Assembly (NCBI GenBank): GCA_025351425.1
Contig: JANXVY010000042.1
Span: forward strand, 1 to 64,000
Source of the DNA: Hyphomicrobium sp.
GTDB lineage: Bacteria; Pseudomonadota; Alphaproteobacteria; Rhizobiales; Hyphomicrobiaceae
Length of the DNA stretch: 64,000 bases
Direction: 5' to 3'
Shown here: positions 54,392-63,732 of the stretch, piece after piece
Position numbering within the stretch: position 1 is the first letter of the stretch
Layout of the letters: each line of letters begins with the position of its first letter
The notes under the pieces: generated by a model
The model's database searches: none
What the model was told of the DNA's origin: nothing
What the model saw: the letters and a program-made list of their open reading frames with translations, nothing else
Program-made: the position numbers and the translations under genes

Positions 54392-55582
54392 ATGACCCAC
54401 ACCCCGGACGCCATTCCCTTTGACTACAATGACCCTGCGCCCAGCCGGCACACGGCCAGCGATGACGCAGTCTTCGAGGTCATGGCCGAACATGCGGGCG
54501 TGCGGCTCGACCGTTTCTTGACGGCCATGATTCCTGCCCTCAGCCGGTCGCGCATCCAGGGTCTCATCGCAGACGGACAGGCGCGGATCAACGGCGAAAC
54601 CTTAGGGGAGGCTGGCACCCGGGTCAAACCCGGGGACAAGATCACGCTCGCCGTGCCCCCGCCTGCAGCCGCCCAACCCGCCGCGGAGGCGATCGCGCTC
54701 TCGATTGCTTACGAGGACGACGAAGTGATCGTCATCGACAAGCCGGCGGGGCTCGTCGTCCATCCGGCAGCAGGCCATGAAACCGGCACCCTGGTTAACG
54801 CGTTGCTCGCCCATTGCGGGGACAGCCTGTCGGGCATCGGCGGAGTGAAGCGCCCTGGCATCGTCCACCGGCTCGACAAGGACACGACTGGGCTGCTGGT
54901 GGTTGCCAAGACCGATGCGGCGCACCAGTCGCTGTGCGAGCAGTTCGCCGCTCACGGCCGCGACGGCCGGCTTAAGCGGCAGTATCTCGCGCTTGTTTGG
55001 GGCGCGCTGCCCGCCGCAATCGGAACGGTTGACGTGCCCATCGGGCGCAGCACCGCGAACCGCACTAAGATGGCCGTGATGCCGCGCGATTTGCGCGGCC
55101 GGATCGTGCTCGGCGGTGGCATCGCGTTCGACGACGAGGACGAGGAGCAACCGGGCCGGGCCGCCTCGCGCGAGGCGATCACTCACTACCAGGTCGTCGA
55201 GACCTTCCATAGCGAACTGCGCGGTGGAAAGCAGGGTGCACCGCTGGCGTCGCTCGTTCGCGTCGAACTCGAAACCGGGCGCACCCATCAGATCCGTGTG
55301 CACATGGCCCATCTCGGCCATCCCGTGCTTGGCGACGTCACCTATGGTGCGGGCTTCAAGGCCAGCGAGCGCCGGCTGACCGAGCCGCAGGCCGCAGCGC
55401 TTCGAATGCTTTCGCGGCAGGCGCTGCATGCGGCCGTGCTCGGCTTCGAGCACCCGGCGACCGGCAAACCTCAAGAATTCGAGAGCTCCTTGCCCCCTGA
55501 TATGGCAGCCCTGACCGACGCGCTGCGCCCGCAAGCCGTCAAGGCCGCCGCCAAGCGCCGCACCAGCCGCCGCGAGCGTTAG
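54392..55582 (+). CDS. rluD: 23S rRNA pseudouridine synthase, RluD-like (RluA family)
   Basis: The start at 54392 gives 396 residues. An S4 domain (GVRLDRFLTAMIPALSRSRI) is followed by the RluA catalytic domain with PGIVHRLDKDTTGLLVV, whose aspartate is the nucleophile, and GRTHQIRVHMAHLGHPVLGD in parts. There is an insertion rich in acid residues (FDDEDEEQPG) near residue 250. It modifies uridines in 23S rRNA helix 69. In alphaproteobacteria rluD is often next to rpoH; here porin and a transposase-like gene lie between. Confidence 0.92.
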   Translation: MTHTPDAIPFDYNDPAPSRHTASDDAVFEVMAEHAGVRLDRFLTAMIPALSRSRIQGLIADGQARINGETLGEAGTRVKPGDKITLAVPPPAAAQPAAEAIALSIAYEDDEVIVIDKPAGLVVHPAAGHETGTLVNALLAHCGDSLSGIGGVKRPGIVHRLDKDTTGLLVVAKTDAAHQSLCEQFAAHGRDGRLKRQYLALVWGALPAAIGTVDVPIGRSTANRTKMAVMPRDLRGRIVLGGGIAFDDEDEEQPGRAASREAITHYQVVETFHSELRGGKQGAPLASLVRVELETGRTHQIRVHMAHLGHPVLGDVTYGAGFKASERRLTEPQAAALRMLSRQALHAAVLGFEHPATGKPQEFESSLPPDMAALTDALRPQAVKAAAKRRTSRRER

Positions 55583-55711
55583 CACTGTTGCAAGTGAAAA
55601 CCAGGGCAACCGTGCCCTGGACCGGATACTTACGGCGGCCCAAACGCAAACCGCGCGAACCTCGGAAGGTCCGCGCGGTCGCTCAGCCGGGAGACTGGTC
55701 TTGTTCGTGGC

Positions 55712-57406
55712 TTAGAACTTGTAGTTCAGGCCTGTGGAAACCCCAAGCAGCGTGCTGCCCGTCCAGCAATGCGGATTTGATCCCGCACCGCCAATCGCAG
55801 TAGCCGCATCGTGACAATCTGTCGTCACGCCATGACCACCCGCACCCAAGTCGTAGTGGCCCGTCGTGTCGTTGATTGTCATCGCGCCGTTGAGATACCA
55901 GGTGAGTGCTGGCGAGAACTTGTGCTTGTAGGCCGCCGTCAGCATGTCGGCAGAGTTCTTGTTGGGAGCGTAGACGTCGCCGTCCTGTCCGCCCGGGGCT
56001 GCAAGGTTTGCGAACGTATGCTGACCGGTATCGCCCTGGGCCTGGAAGGCGTGGGCCCAACCAAACGATACTTCATCCTTGGCCGTAAGTTCCTGGGTGA
56101 CGAACAGCCATGTCCCGTTACGCTGGCGATCGTTCTGGAACTTCAGATCGGATGGCACGTAACGGCGCATGGACTCGTAGATGCCGCCGACCGTAGTCTT
56201 GGTTGGGAACTTATAAAGCGCACCGACCTTGAAAGCATCTTCGGCGGCAACGTCCCTGGCGATCAGAGACGCCGGTACGGGTTGTGTGGGATCGGCGTAG
56301 ATGCCGAGGATGTCGCTCGAACGATTGACCTTCTCGTGCCGCTCATAAGCGGTCGTTATGAGGAAATCACCCTTCTTGTAAGTGCCGCTCAAGCTGATTG
56401 CATCGCTGAACGAACCGTCGGAGCACGATACAAACCCTCCGCTATTGGGGTTGTTCCCGCCGGCGCAATCGGAGACGCCCTGCGCGATGTTATCGCTGTT
56501 GTTGGCGCGATTCTGGCCCGGCGAGTAGAGCGCTGCCAGCTTCAGCCCGTTCCAGTCCGGCGATTCCCACCACAGAGAATGCTCCATGCGCGTCATGAAC
56601 TCGACGCGGTTGTCGCCGCCCGTGTTGCCCATGACGACCCGGTAGTCGCCGAGCATGCCGTTGAACGGATTGAACACATCAGTCGACTTCTTGTAGGGCG
56701 CTTCGGTCTTGCCGACCTTGAGAGAGCCCCACTCCTTATTGTCAACACCGACGAAGCTGTCGCGGGTTGTGAGCGCACCCTTGACGACGTTGCTTTTGTT
56801 GCTGTTAGATTCAGCCGTTCCGGCATTCACGGCAACATCGATCAGAGTTTCCATCTGATAGACAAAGCGGAAGTCCGTTTCGGATATGTTCTGGAAGCCG
56901 CGGATGCCAATATAGGACAGGTTGGACGAGATGGCCGGTAGCCAACCAACGTTCCCGACGGGGCTGTCGCCAGGGTTCCCGATCTTGTGTTCAAGACCCT
57001 TCGTCGTCGCGTCTACCGAAACGTCGAACTGTCCATACATGCCAATTTCGCCGCCGGGCGTCAGGAAGGTCAGGCCGGGCCCGTCCTTCTTCTGGATATA
57101 CCAGCCGTCGTTCGAGGCAATCGGAGGAGCAGCATAAGCTGCCGGCGAGGCTGCGGCCGGCGCCGATCCGGCGGGAACGGCTGCTGCCTGGTTATGATGA
57201 CTGTCGTCGGAATTCTTCGGCTTGCTCGACGTTTCCTGCTTGTCGACCTTGGCACGCAGCTTGGCGTTTTCACGTTCAAGCTTGTCGAGCCGCTGCAGCA
57301 CTTCGCGCAACATCGCGTCATCGGCGCGGGCGCTGATCGAACCGGCGGCTACAACCAACGCGACGGTCGCTATTCCGAGCATAAATCTGTTCTTAGGGTC
57401 AATCAT
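55712..57406 (-). CDS. Outer-membrane porin with N-terminal coiled coil
   Basis: The start at 57406 follows GGGGAG and gives 564 residues. A signal peptide ends near SARADD; a coiled coil (VLQRLDKLERENAKLRAKVD) and an Ala/Pro linker precede a beta-barrel of about 430 residues ending in LNYKF, the terminal-phenylalanine signal for outer-membrane insertion. The barrel resembles alphaproteobacterial porin/DcaP-like families. The coiled coil would form trimers spanning the periplasm. Substrate unknown. Confidence 0.88.
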   Translation of the reverse strand: MIDPKNRFMLGIATVALVVAAGSISARADDAMLREVLQRLDKLERENAKLRAKVDKQETSSKPKNSDDSHHNQAAAVPAGSAPAAASPAAYAAPPIASNDGWYIQKKDGPGLTFLTPGGEIGMYGQFDVSVDATTKGLEHKIGNPGDSPVGNVGWLPAISSNLSYIGIRGFQNISETDFRFVYQMETLIDVAVNAGTAESNSNKSNVVKGALTTRDSFVGVDNKEWGSLKVGKTEAPYKKSTDVFNPFNGMLGDYRVVMGNTGGDNRVEFMTRMEHSLWWESPDWNGLKLAALYSPGQNRANNSDNIAQGVSDCAGGNNPNSGGFVSCSDGSFSDAISLSGTYKKGDFLITTAYERHEKVNRSSDILGIYADPTQPVPASLIARDVAAEDAFKVGALYKFPTKTTVGGIYESMRRYVPSDLKFQNDRQRNGTWLFVTQELTAKDEVSFGWAHAFQAQGDTGQHTFANLAAPGGQDGDVYAPNKNSADMLTAAYKHKFSPALTWYLNGAMTINDTTGHYDLGAGGHGVTTDCHDAATAIGGAGSNPHCWTGSTLLGVSTGLNYKF

Positions 57407-57536
57407 TCGTAGGCTCCCCGGGCGGATCTTCACTTCCTAGAGGAACACATCTAGCAGTTCGGACGCCGAAAGAAGCCAAAACAGGTATACCAGAGCGTAA
57501 CGCCGAGCCGACGTAGGAAAACTGTCACAAGACGGG

Positions 57537-57565
57537 ACTGTCTCTTAATCCCCTGATCAGACAGT
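57537..57565. repeat. 7-bp inverted repeat at the transposase-like stop
   Basis: ACTGTCT (57537-57543) and AGACAGT (57559-57565) flank a 15-base loop that contains the stop of the minus-strand transposase-like gene. It may be a weak terminator or an element end; there is no T run. Confidence 0.55.
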
Positions 57566-58540
57566 GATTCGCACTGCTTCGGCGGGGGTTGCACCGTAAT
57601 TTCGGAATCCCTCTTGGCCTTCGGAGGCATTGTAACTCTTGATCCAGGAACCGAATTCCGCTTGTAGCGCGGCGAGATCGCCATCCGCGCCGCGGGCCCG
57701 TGCCTGCGGGAAAAACGAATTCATGACAGCCTGCCGGAACCGTTCAACGTGCCCGGAATGGCGATGGGCGCCTGATATCATCCGTTGAGCGATTTTGTGC
57801 TCGGACAAATATCGTTGATAGGGATGCCGGCCAGGCCCTGAAAACTCGCGACCCAGACCCGTTAAAATCGCCTTAATCTGAAACCGGAACGCTACCAGGA
57901 TTGGCAAGACGTCGGTGTCGAGAAGTCCGATTGCAATTTCGGGATCATTGGTGAGTGCCAATGCGCCAAAGGCCAGCCCGCTGAATCCATCGATCATAGT
58001 GTGCAAGTAGATGCGGCCCAAAGCTTTGCTGTTGGCGACCAACATGGTGTCGGCATGCATCAGGGCGCCTGGCTCTGCACACTCGAGGCCGCGGTCGCGG
58101 AACGCCGGATTGTGGTGCTCGAGGAATTCGATCTGTTCGGCGGTGGGCTCCAAGCCGGATTGCCGGTAGCGATCTTCCAGCGCCAGCCACCGATCCCGCC
58201 GCGTGCCGAGTCCCACGGAATTCAGGATCTTTTGCACGGTAACGGACGAGAGCCGGTAACCCTCATTCGAAACCAGTGGAGCGAGACGATCGCAACCGAA
58301 TGCTGGATGCAGGAGCGAAACGGCTTTAATTTTTTCGACCAGTTCGGGCGCGAACTTATGCGGCTCGGCGGGACTGGCGGGCCTGCGCTTCAGCAGCCCG
58401 TCCGCACCCGACGTGAGGTAGCGCTTGCGCCATTCGTAGAAGCTCGCCCGGTTCACGCCGCACCGTCGGCAGGCTTCCGCGACGTTGTCGAGACGTTCGG
58501 CGAGTTTCAACACCCTCAGCCGCGTGTGCTTGGTTTTCAT
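57557..58540 (-). CDS. IS481-like DDE transposase with altered catalytic site
   Basis: The protein (327 residues from 58540; a start at 58633 would add 31) has a helix-turn-helix of the IS481 type (VLKLAERLDNVAEACRRCGVNRASFYEWR in parts) and an integrase-like core. The first catalytic Asp is in HADTMLV. The expected TDNGxEF motif, which carries the second Asp, reads TGLGREF, so this Asp is missing. The Glu region reads HSGHVERFRQ, matching the usual GKVERF. No terminal inverted repeats or target duplication were found. It is either a dead remnant that kept its frame or a domesticated protein. Confidence 0.8.
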   Translation of the reverse strand: MKTKHTRLRVLKLAERLDNVAEACRRCGVNRASFYEWRKRYLTSGADGLLKRRPASPAEPHKFAPELVEKIKAVSLLHPAFGCDRLAPLVSNEGYRLSSVTVQKILNSVGLGTRRDRWLALEDRYRQSGLEPTAEQIEFLEHHNPAFRDRGLECAEPGALMHADTMLVANSKALGRIYLHTMIDGFSGLAFGALALTNDPEIAIGLLDTDVLPILVAFRFQIKAILTGLGREFSGPGRHPYQRYLSEHKIAQRMISGAHRHSGHVERFRQAVMNSFFPQARARGADGDLAALQAEFGSWIKSYNASEGQEGFRNYGATPAEAVRITV

Positions 58541-58898
58541 GCCCGGCCTCATTGGGTTTCCTTGCCGACCCACTCGCCCGCTTCTGATGAATTTTGTGGC
58601 AGCGATTACAGATCCGCATAAGTGGCATGCCATATGCCAGGCGACATGTGCAATAGTGCAGTTGACAAGCTTTTACGGACGCTGACCGCTCCACAACGGC
58701 TGCGCACCACGATTATGTCATGGGAGGCCGCGAAAATTTGATGGGTCGTCACCTCTTGCCCGGCCACCGTTACTTGTAGAACGGCCGCTATCATCCCACA
58801 TGACAGCGCCGGTGCAATGGCGGGGAACGCGACAGCCTTTCACGCGTTAGCAATGGGCGACAACAGGAGCAGGTGCGTGAAAGCGCCCTGAGACGGTC
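58541..58898. other. Intergenic region upstream of rpoH
   Basis: No gene is supported. This is the divergent space between the transposase-like gene and rpoH and must hold the rpoH promoter(s). The part at 58590-58760 is AT-richer and contains the palindrome-like ggcatgccatatgcc. I could not define a promoter box with confidence. Confidence 0.45.
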
Positions 58899-59810
58899 AT
58901 GGCGACGAAAACGGTTCCTACCATCTCGGGCGGCTCTCTCGGTCTCACCCGGTACCTGCAGGAAATCCGCAAATTTCCCATGCTGGAGCCGGCCGAAGAG
59001 TTCATGCTGGCCAAGCGCTGGCAGGAACATGCCGACCAGCAGGCGGCTGAAAAGCTCATAACGTCGCACCTGCGGCTCGTCGCGCGCATCGCCATGGGCT
59101 ACCGAGGCTACGGATTGCCCATCGGGGAAGTCATCTCCGAAGGCAACGTCGGCCTGATGCAAGCGGTCAAAAAGTTCGAGCCCGACAAGGGGTTCCGTCT
59201 TGCCACCTACGCGATGTGGTGGATCCGCGCCTCTATTCAAGAGTACATTCTGCGCTCCTGGAGCCTCGTAAAAATGGGGACGACGGCTGCCCAGAAGAAG
59301 CTGTTCTTCAACCTGCGGCGCACCAAGGCGCAGATGCAGGCGCTCGAGGAAGGCGACCTGACGCCTGAACACGTCAAGGCGATCGCAACCAAGCTCGGCG
59401 TCACCGAGGCCGAAGTGGTCTCGATGAACCGTAGGCTCGGCGGCGATAGCTCGCTCAATGCGCCGCTTCGAACCGACGCCGACGGAGGCGGCGAGTGGCA
59501 GGACTGGCTGGCTGACGACTCTCCCGGACAGGAGGATCTCCTCGTCGAGAGCGAAGAGCGGGCACAGCGCAAGTCCTTCCTTGCAGGTGCGCTCGGTGTG
59601 CTCAACGAACGCGAGCGGCGCATCTTCGAAGCGCGCCGATTGCAGGACGAACCGGCGACGCTGGAAGACCTTTCGGTCGAATTCAATGTCTCGCGCGAAC
59701 GGGTCCGCCAGATCGAAGTACGGGCCTTCGAAAAGGTGCAGCAGGCCGTGCAGCAGGCAGCCTTGGCAGCATCGAAGCCGGGTGGGCCCAAGGCGCTTCC
59801 TGCGCGGTAA
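58899..59810 (+). CDS. rpoH: Heat-shock sigma factor RpoH (sigma-32)
   Basis: The 303-residue protein has sigma regions 1.2-2 (ITSHLRLVARIAMGYRGYGLP, then GNVGLMQAVKKFEPDKGFRL in parts), the RpoH box-like QKKLFFNLRRTK near residue 132 that contacts core polymerase, and region 4 with VSRERVRQIEVRAFEK. It directs transcription of chaperone and protease genes. The start is fixed by the usual MATK N-terminus. Its stop codon lies inside a 23-bp tandem duplication. Confidence 0.96.
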   Translation: MATKTVPTISGGSLGLTRYLQEIRKFPMLEPAEEFMLAKRWQEHADQQAAEKLITSHLRLVARIAMGYRGYGLPIGEVISEGNVGLMQAVKKFEPDKGFRLATYAMWWIRASIQEYILRSWSLVKMGTTAAQKKLFFNLRRTKAQMQALEEGDLTPEHVKAIATKLGVTEAEVVSMNRRLGGDSSLNAPLRTDADGGGEWQDWLADDSPGQEDLLVESEERAQRKSFLAGALGVLNERERRIFEARRLQDEPATLEDLSVEFNVSRERVRQIEVRAFEKVQQAVQQAALAASKPGGPKALPAR

Positions 59811-59835
59811 ACAAGGCGCTTCCTGCGCGGTAAAA
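59790..59835. repeat. 23-bp tandem duplication across the rpoH stop codon
   Basis: Two 23-bp units (aaggcgcttcctgcgcggtaa plus ac or aa) lie head to tail. The first contains the end of rpoH and its TAA at 59808-59810; the second is the same sequence in the 3' untranslated region. Confidence 0.95.
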
Positions 59836-60263
59836 ATGCCGCCCAGGGCGCGCTAAACGTGCGCATACACGGATCGGTCATCAGAATCGGGTAACGTGCT
59901 GCTCAGGATGGAAATCCTGGGCAGCATTGGTTTTGGCCTTAAGATGCCGGTGCTGTCAGGTGCGCGCGTTTATTAGAGAACAGGGCACTCCTTGGACTCT
60001 TTCAACGACCACGGCGGGGTCAATCCCCGGAACCGGGAACAACGCGGGGCAGAGCTGGACCGGCCTGCCCGAGGGAGCGTCTTCCGGTTTTCGATTTCCA
60101 AACTGCAATCCGGTCCTGACCGCTATCTCTCCAAATCAACTGCTGGGCTTTTCGTTGCCGGCGCACGCTCTGCCTCAGAGCTGGCAAAGGCACACGTTCG
60201 GTCCGGCTGCGATGGCCGCAATGGCTTCCGGGGGATGGCCCGCCATGACAAATGGAGTGGCCC

Positions 60264-60416
60264 ATGACGATGCACGTTCATCGCCTTAGCGTCTCGTTGT
60301 TGAACAAGCGTTCTTCGAAACCGCGTTCTACCGCCCAGGCCAAAGCCCTCGATGCTGCCTGGATCTGTAAACTGCTTTTTCGTCCCGCGCCCCAACGTCC
60401 TCCAAGTAGACCCTGA
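60264..60416 (+). CDS. Possible small basic protein
   Basis: A 50-codon frame starts with ATG six bases after GGAG, a good ribosome-binding site, and encodes a basic peptide (LLNKRSSKPRSTAQAKALD, then KLLFRPAPQRPPSRP). Length and composition alone cannot prove it is expressed. Confidence 0.3.
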   Translation: MTMHVHRLSVSLLNKRSSKPRSTAQAKALDAAWICKLLFRPAPQRPPSRP

Positions 60417-60476
60417 CTGACGCCGCGCCGGGATTGAAGTTCGGACGCACGATCTTCCTTCCTGGCCACGCAAAAC

Positions 60477-60516
60477 AAAAAAACCGGCACGCCGCAGTCA
60501 CGGGTGCCGGTTTTTT
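60477..60516. terminator. Terminator downstream of bamB
   Basis: CCGGCAC (60484-60490) pairs with GTGCCGG (60504-60510), flanked by A and T runs on both sides, so it can stop transcription from either direction. It lies 20 bases past the bamB stop on the minus strand. Confidence 0.9.
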
Positions 60517-60536
60517 GTTGTTCTCATTTAGGGAGT

Positions 60537-61877
60537 TCAGTTCAGGGCGATAAGTTTGGCGTCGTCGTTCAGGATGTACATCTTGCCGGCCGCCACAACT
60601 GGGGCGATGTAGACCGCCGCGCCCAATTCGACCTGCGTCGCGAGCTTGCCAGTTACGGCATCCACGCCCACCAGCAGGCCCTTGTTCGAGGCAAGCCAGA
60701 GTGAGCCGCCAGCCAGCGTCGGGCCGGTCCAGACCTTGGCTGCGGGGAGCTGCGCCGTCCACTGCACCTTGCCGTCGCGGCGCGAGAGAGCCAGCAGCTG
60801 CCCCTCCGTGTCGACCACATACACCGTCTCGCCGGCGACCCACGGTGTCTGCGTGCCAGCGATGTTCAAGGACCAAAGCCGTTCGCCGGTCTTGGCGGTC
60901 GTTGCAACCATGCGGCCGGCATGACCGACACCGAACACGACGCCCTGGTCGATGGCCGGACGGGCGGCATCTGTCAACGAGGCAAGCTGCGAGGAAGCCC
61001 GGTTGCGCGTCAGGTTTTCGGTCCAGACCGCTGCGCCGTCGGCAGCCTTCAAGGCGACGAGATCACCCGAAGTATACGGCACGACAACCACATCGCCGTC
61101 GACCGCAGGGCTTGCGTTGTTCACGAGGCTCGCCGTCTGGGGCAGGCCGCGCACGGCCCAAAGTTCCGTCCCGTCGGCGCCATTCAGACAGAAAAAGCGG
61201 CCCTGGCTCGATACGACATAGACCCGGCCATTGGCCGCAGTCGGCGACGCGCGCACGGGCGAGCCGATGTTCTTTTCCCACAACTTCTTGCCGGTCGCAG
61301 GGTCGATCGCCGCGACGATGCCGTAGCCGCTGGCCGCGTACAGCCTGCCGCCCTCGAACGCCAGGCCGCCGCCATAGCCGGTGCCTTTGGTGCCGGTCTC
61401 GGGCGCCAACACTGCACGCCATACGGCCGAGCCGCCCCCTGCGGAAAACGCACTGACCTGGGCATCGGCATCGAGGGTGTAGACGCGGCCGTCGGCCACG
61501 ACAGGGCTCGCACTGACGCGGCCCTTGTTGCTCGATCCGGTTCCCGCGTCCCCGCTCCACGACTGCTTGGGCGTACCCGACAGCGCGAGATGACCAGGCG
61601 CGTTGTTCGCCTCGCCGCCGGGCTGAGACCAGCTGTCATTCACCCGGATTGGGGGCAGCGAAATCGGGATCGAGGCATCCGCTAGTTCCCCGGGAACCTT
61701 CGCGTCGGCCTGAGTGAGCGCGATGCGGCGGCCCGGCAAGGGCGTCTGCTTTTCCTTGAATGGGTTCAGATCGCCGATCTTGGGCAGCTCGGGGCCGTTC
61801 TCTGCGCAACCGGCAAGACCCATCATGAGGGCGCCGAGCGCCGCCACTGCTGCGAATTGTGCGAAACGTACCACCAT
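60537..61877 (-). CDS. bamB: Outer-membrane assembly lipoprotein BamB
   Basis: The 446-residue precursor has a lipoprotein signal with LAGC (about residue 24). The rest is a WD/PQQ-like beta-propeller: VADGRVYTLDADAQVSAFSA, GGRLYAASGYGIVAAIDPATG in parts, and repeated A-DG--W blades. It belongs to the BAM complex that inserts outer-membrane proteins. The TPR protein upstream on the same strand is its usual partner. An 18-bp triple repeat lies in the space between them. Confidence 0.94.
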   Translation of the reverse strand: MVVRFAQFAAVAALGALMMGLAGCAENGPELPKIGDLNPFKEKQTPLPGRRIALTQADAKVPGELADASIPISLPPIRVNDSWSQPGGEANNAPGHLALSGTPKQSWSGDAGTGSSNKGRVSASPVVADGRVYTLDADAQVSAFSAGGGSAVWRAVLAPETGTKGTGYGGGLAFEGGRLYAASGYGIVAAIDPATGKKLWEKNIGSPVRASPTAANGRVYVVSSQGRFFCLNGADGTELWAVRGLPQTASLVNNASPAVDGDVVVVPYTSGDLVALKAADGAAVWTENLTRNRASSQLASLTDAARPAIDQGVVFGVGHAGRMVATTAKTGERLWSLNIAGTQTPWVAGETVYVVDTEGQLLALSRRDGKVQWTAQLPAAKVWTGPTLAGGSLWLASNKGLLVGVDAVTGKLATQVELGAAVYIAPVVAAGKMYILNDDAKLIALN

Positions 61878-61895
61878 CGATCCTATCGTCCTTTC

Positions 61896-61949
61896 AAGGC
61901 CGTCATGTTCTTAAAGACCGCCGTGCTCTTAAAGACCGTCGTGCTTTGA
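61896..61949. repeat. 18-bp unit in three imperfect tandem copies upstream of bamB
   Basis: Three 18-bp units (aaggccgtcatgttctta, aagaccgccgtgctctta, aagaccgtcgtgctttga) lie head to tail in the space between the TPR gene and bamB, with a partial fourth. Confidence 0.9.
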
Positions 61950-61987
61950 AGGCCGCCGCTCGCTGAGGCCTACGAGATCGTCACGCA

Positions 61988-62704
61988 TCAGGGCTTAGCC
62001 GCCGGCGCATCCACAGGCGCGACTGGCGCCGCTGGCTTCGCCATATCGGCAGCCGTCAGCTCCGCCAGATAGCTCGTCGCCCGATCCTTCAGCGGCTGGG
62101 AGGCCTTGGCGTCGCCCAGGACCTGGAGGAACAGACGCCGGGCGTCTTCATTCTTGCCTGCCTTGCGGGCAGCCAATCCAAGCAACTCACGCGCGTTCGC
62201 GCGGAACGCATTGCGTTCGTCGGTTACCGGGGTGAGCCGATTCTGCATTTCCGTCCAGTCGCCCGTGTCAAGCCGCAAGGCGGCCGCCTGCAGGCGCGCA
62301 AGATCGCGCAACACGGGGTCCGTGCCGTCAGCCACGATCGCGTCGTAAGCGGCAATCGCGTCAGCCGCCTTGTCGGCTTTCACCGCAGCAGCTGCCAGTT
62401 GAAGACGCGCGAGCGTCGCGTAGCCCGCCGGTCCAGACTTGGCGATGTCAGCAAACGCCGCCGCCGATTCTGGGATTTTATTCTCGGCCGATAAGCGGCG
62501 GGCGGCCTCGAAGCTCGTGCCGGCGGCTTGGGCGACGGCGAGCCGCTGCGCCTGCACCTGCTGATAGACGAAGATGCCCACCACGAAAGCGATAGCCGCA
62601 CCAAGCACGGTGGTGCCGTATTGGTCCCAGAGCTTCTTCAGTTTGTCGTGGCGAAGTTCGTCTTCGACTTCGCGCAACAGGCTATCGTTTCTATCGACCA
62701 TCAC
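61988..62704 (-). CDS. YfgM-like TPR membrane protein
   Basis: The 238-residue protein begins with a soluble segment (LREVEDELRHDKLKKLWDQYG) and one membrane helix (about residues 31-50), followed by tetratricopeptide-type helical repeats and an Ala/Pro tail. Such YfgM-like proteins sit just before bamB and work with periplasmic chaperones. The order TPR-bamB is conserved in many proteobacteria. Confidence 0.88.
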   Translation of the reverse strand: MMVDRNDSLLREVEDELRHDKLKKLWDQYGTTVLGAAIAFVVGIFVYQQVQAQRLAVAQAAGTSFEAARRLSAENKIPESAAAFADIAKSGPAGYATLARLQLAAAAVKADKAADAIAAYDAIVADGTDPVLRDLARLQAAALRLDTGDWTEMQNRLTPVTDERNAFRANARELLGLAARKAGKNEDARRLFLQVLGDAKASQPLKDRATSYLAELTAADMAKPAAPVAPVDAPAAKP

Positions 62705-62856
62705 ATCCGTACCGGCTGGGCGCGCGCAATTGCGCGCGGTGTTCGCGTGTTATCAGGCTGATAACATCCGCCCTGTTCTCACCAGCCTCGACGCGGCCGG
62801 CCCTGCGTTCTTAGCCCAACCCTGCCGGATTGGCCAATCCCGGCGACTGTCGCTCC

Positions 62857-63732
62857 TCAGGTGCTGCCGGTTTTCGGCTTTTTCGAGGCTGTTTGTGCAG
62901 GCATGGCCGCATCTCCTGCGGAAAATGTGTAGGTGTGCTCGGGAGCGGGAAAGGTCCGCGCGCGCACTTCGGCGGCGTAACTCGCGATTGCCCCGTCGAT
63001 AACCGCGCCGACCCGGCCGAACTCCTTGACGAACTTCGGCACGCGGCTCGAAAGTCCCAGCATGTCCTCCATGACGAGGATCTGGCCGTCGCAGGCAGGC
63101 GATGCGCCGATGCCGATGGTAGGAATAGCGACCTTGGCGGTAATGCGAGCGGCAAGCGGCTCCGACATCGCCTCCAGCACGATCGCAAACGCGCCTGCTT
63201 CGGTCACCAGGCGCGCATCCTCCTCGATGCGGTCCCAGTCGGTCTGCGTACGTCCTTGCGCCTTGAACCCTCCAATCACGTTGATCGATTGTGGGGTCAG
63301 GCCGATGTGGGCCATGACGGGAATGCCGCGCTCGACCAGGAACCGGATCGTCTCGGCCATCCGCCGGCCGCCCTCCAGCTTCACAGCGCCGCAATCGGTT
63401 TCCTTCATCACGCGGGCTGCATTGCGGAAGGCCATGGCCGGGCTCTCCTCATAGGTGCCGAACGGCATGTCGATGACGACGAGCGCGCGCTTCGACCCCC
63501 GCACGACCGCGCGGCCGTGCATCACCATCAATTCGAGGGGTACTGGCACCGTTGTCTCGTAGCCGTGCATGACCATGCCGAGGCTGTCGCCCACCAGCAG
63601 GAAGTCGCAATATTTATCCGCGATCGCCGCCGTATGGGCGTGATAGGCTGTCAGCGAAACGACCGGCTCGCGGCCCTTCTTGGCCGTGATGTCGGGGGCC
63701 ATCAGCCGCCTTGTTGCACTCTGTGACGACAT
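62857..63732 (-). CDS. panB: 3-methyl-2-oxobutanoate hydroxymethyltransferase
   Basis: The 291-residue protein (start 63732) has the PanB barrel motifs: [34 protein letters not shown], the catalytic VKLEGG and [12 protein letters not shown]. It makes ketopantoate for coenzyme A synthesis, using methylene-tetrahydrofolate. It stands 152 bp upstream of the TPR-bamB pair on the same strand. Confidence 0.95.
   Translation of the reverse strand: MSSQSATRRLMAPDITAKKGREPVVSLTAYHAHTAAIADKYCDFLLVGDSLGMVMHGYETTVPVPLELMVMHGRAVVRGSKRALVVIDMPFGTYEESPAMAFRNAARVMKETDCGAVKLEGGRRMAETIRFLVERGIPVMAHIGLTPQSINVIGGFKAQGRTQTDWDRIEEDARLVTEAGAFAIVLEAMSEPLAARITAKVAIPTIGIGASPACDGQILVMEDMLGLSSRVPKFVKEFGRVGAVIDGAIASYAAEVRARTFPAPEHTYTFSAGDAAMPAQTASKKPKTGST

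Larger units (their letters stand above)
59811..60536. other. Long intergenic region between rpoH and bamB
   Basis: About 725 bases, holding the repeat at the rpoH end, a possible small gene at 60264-60416 and the bamB terminator near 60490. Between 59840 and 60260 all frames are open at some point but none shows recognisable protein motifs, so I see no assigned gene there. It may contain a small RNA or a decayed gene. Confidence 0.4.

Noticed and set aside
57539-57556. CTGTCTCTTAATCCCC resembling a Tn5/IS4-type element end
   Set aside because: No inverted partner was found on the other side of the transposase-like gene, and the gene is IS481-like, not IS4-like.
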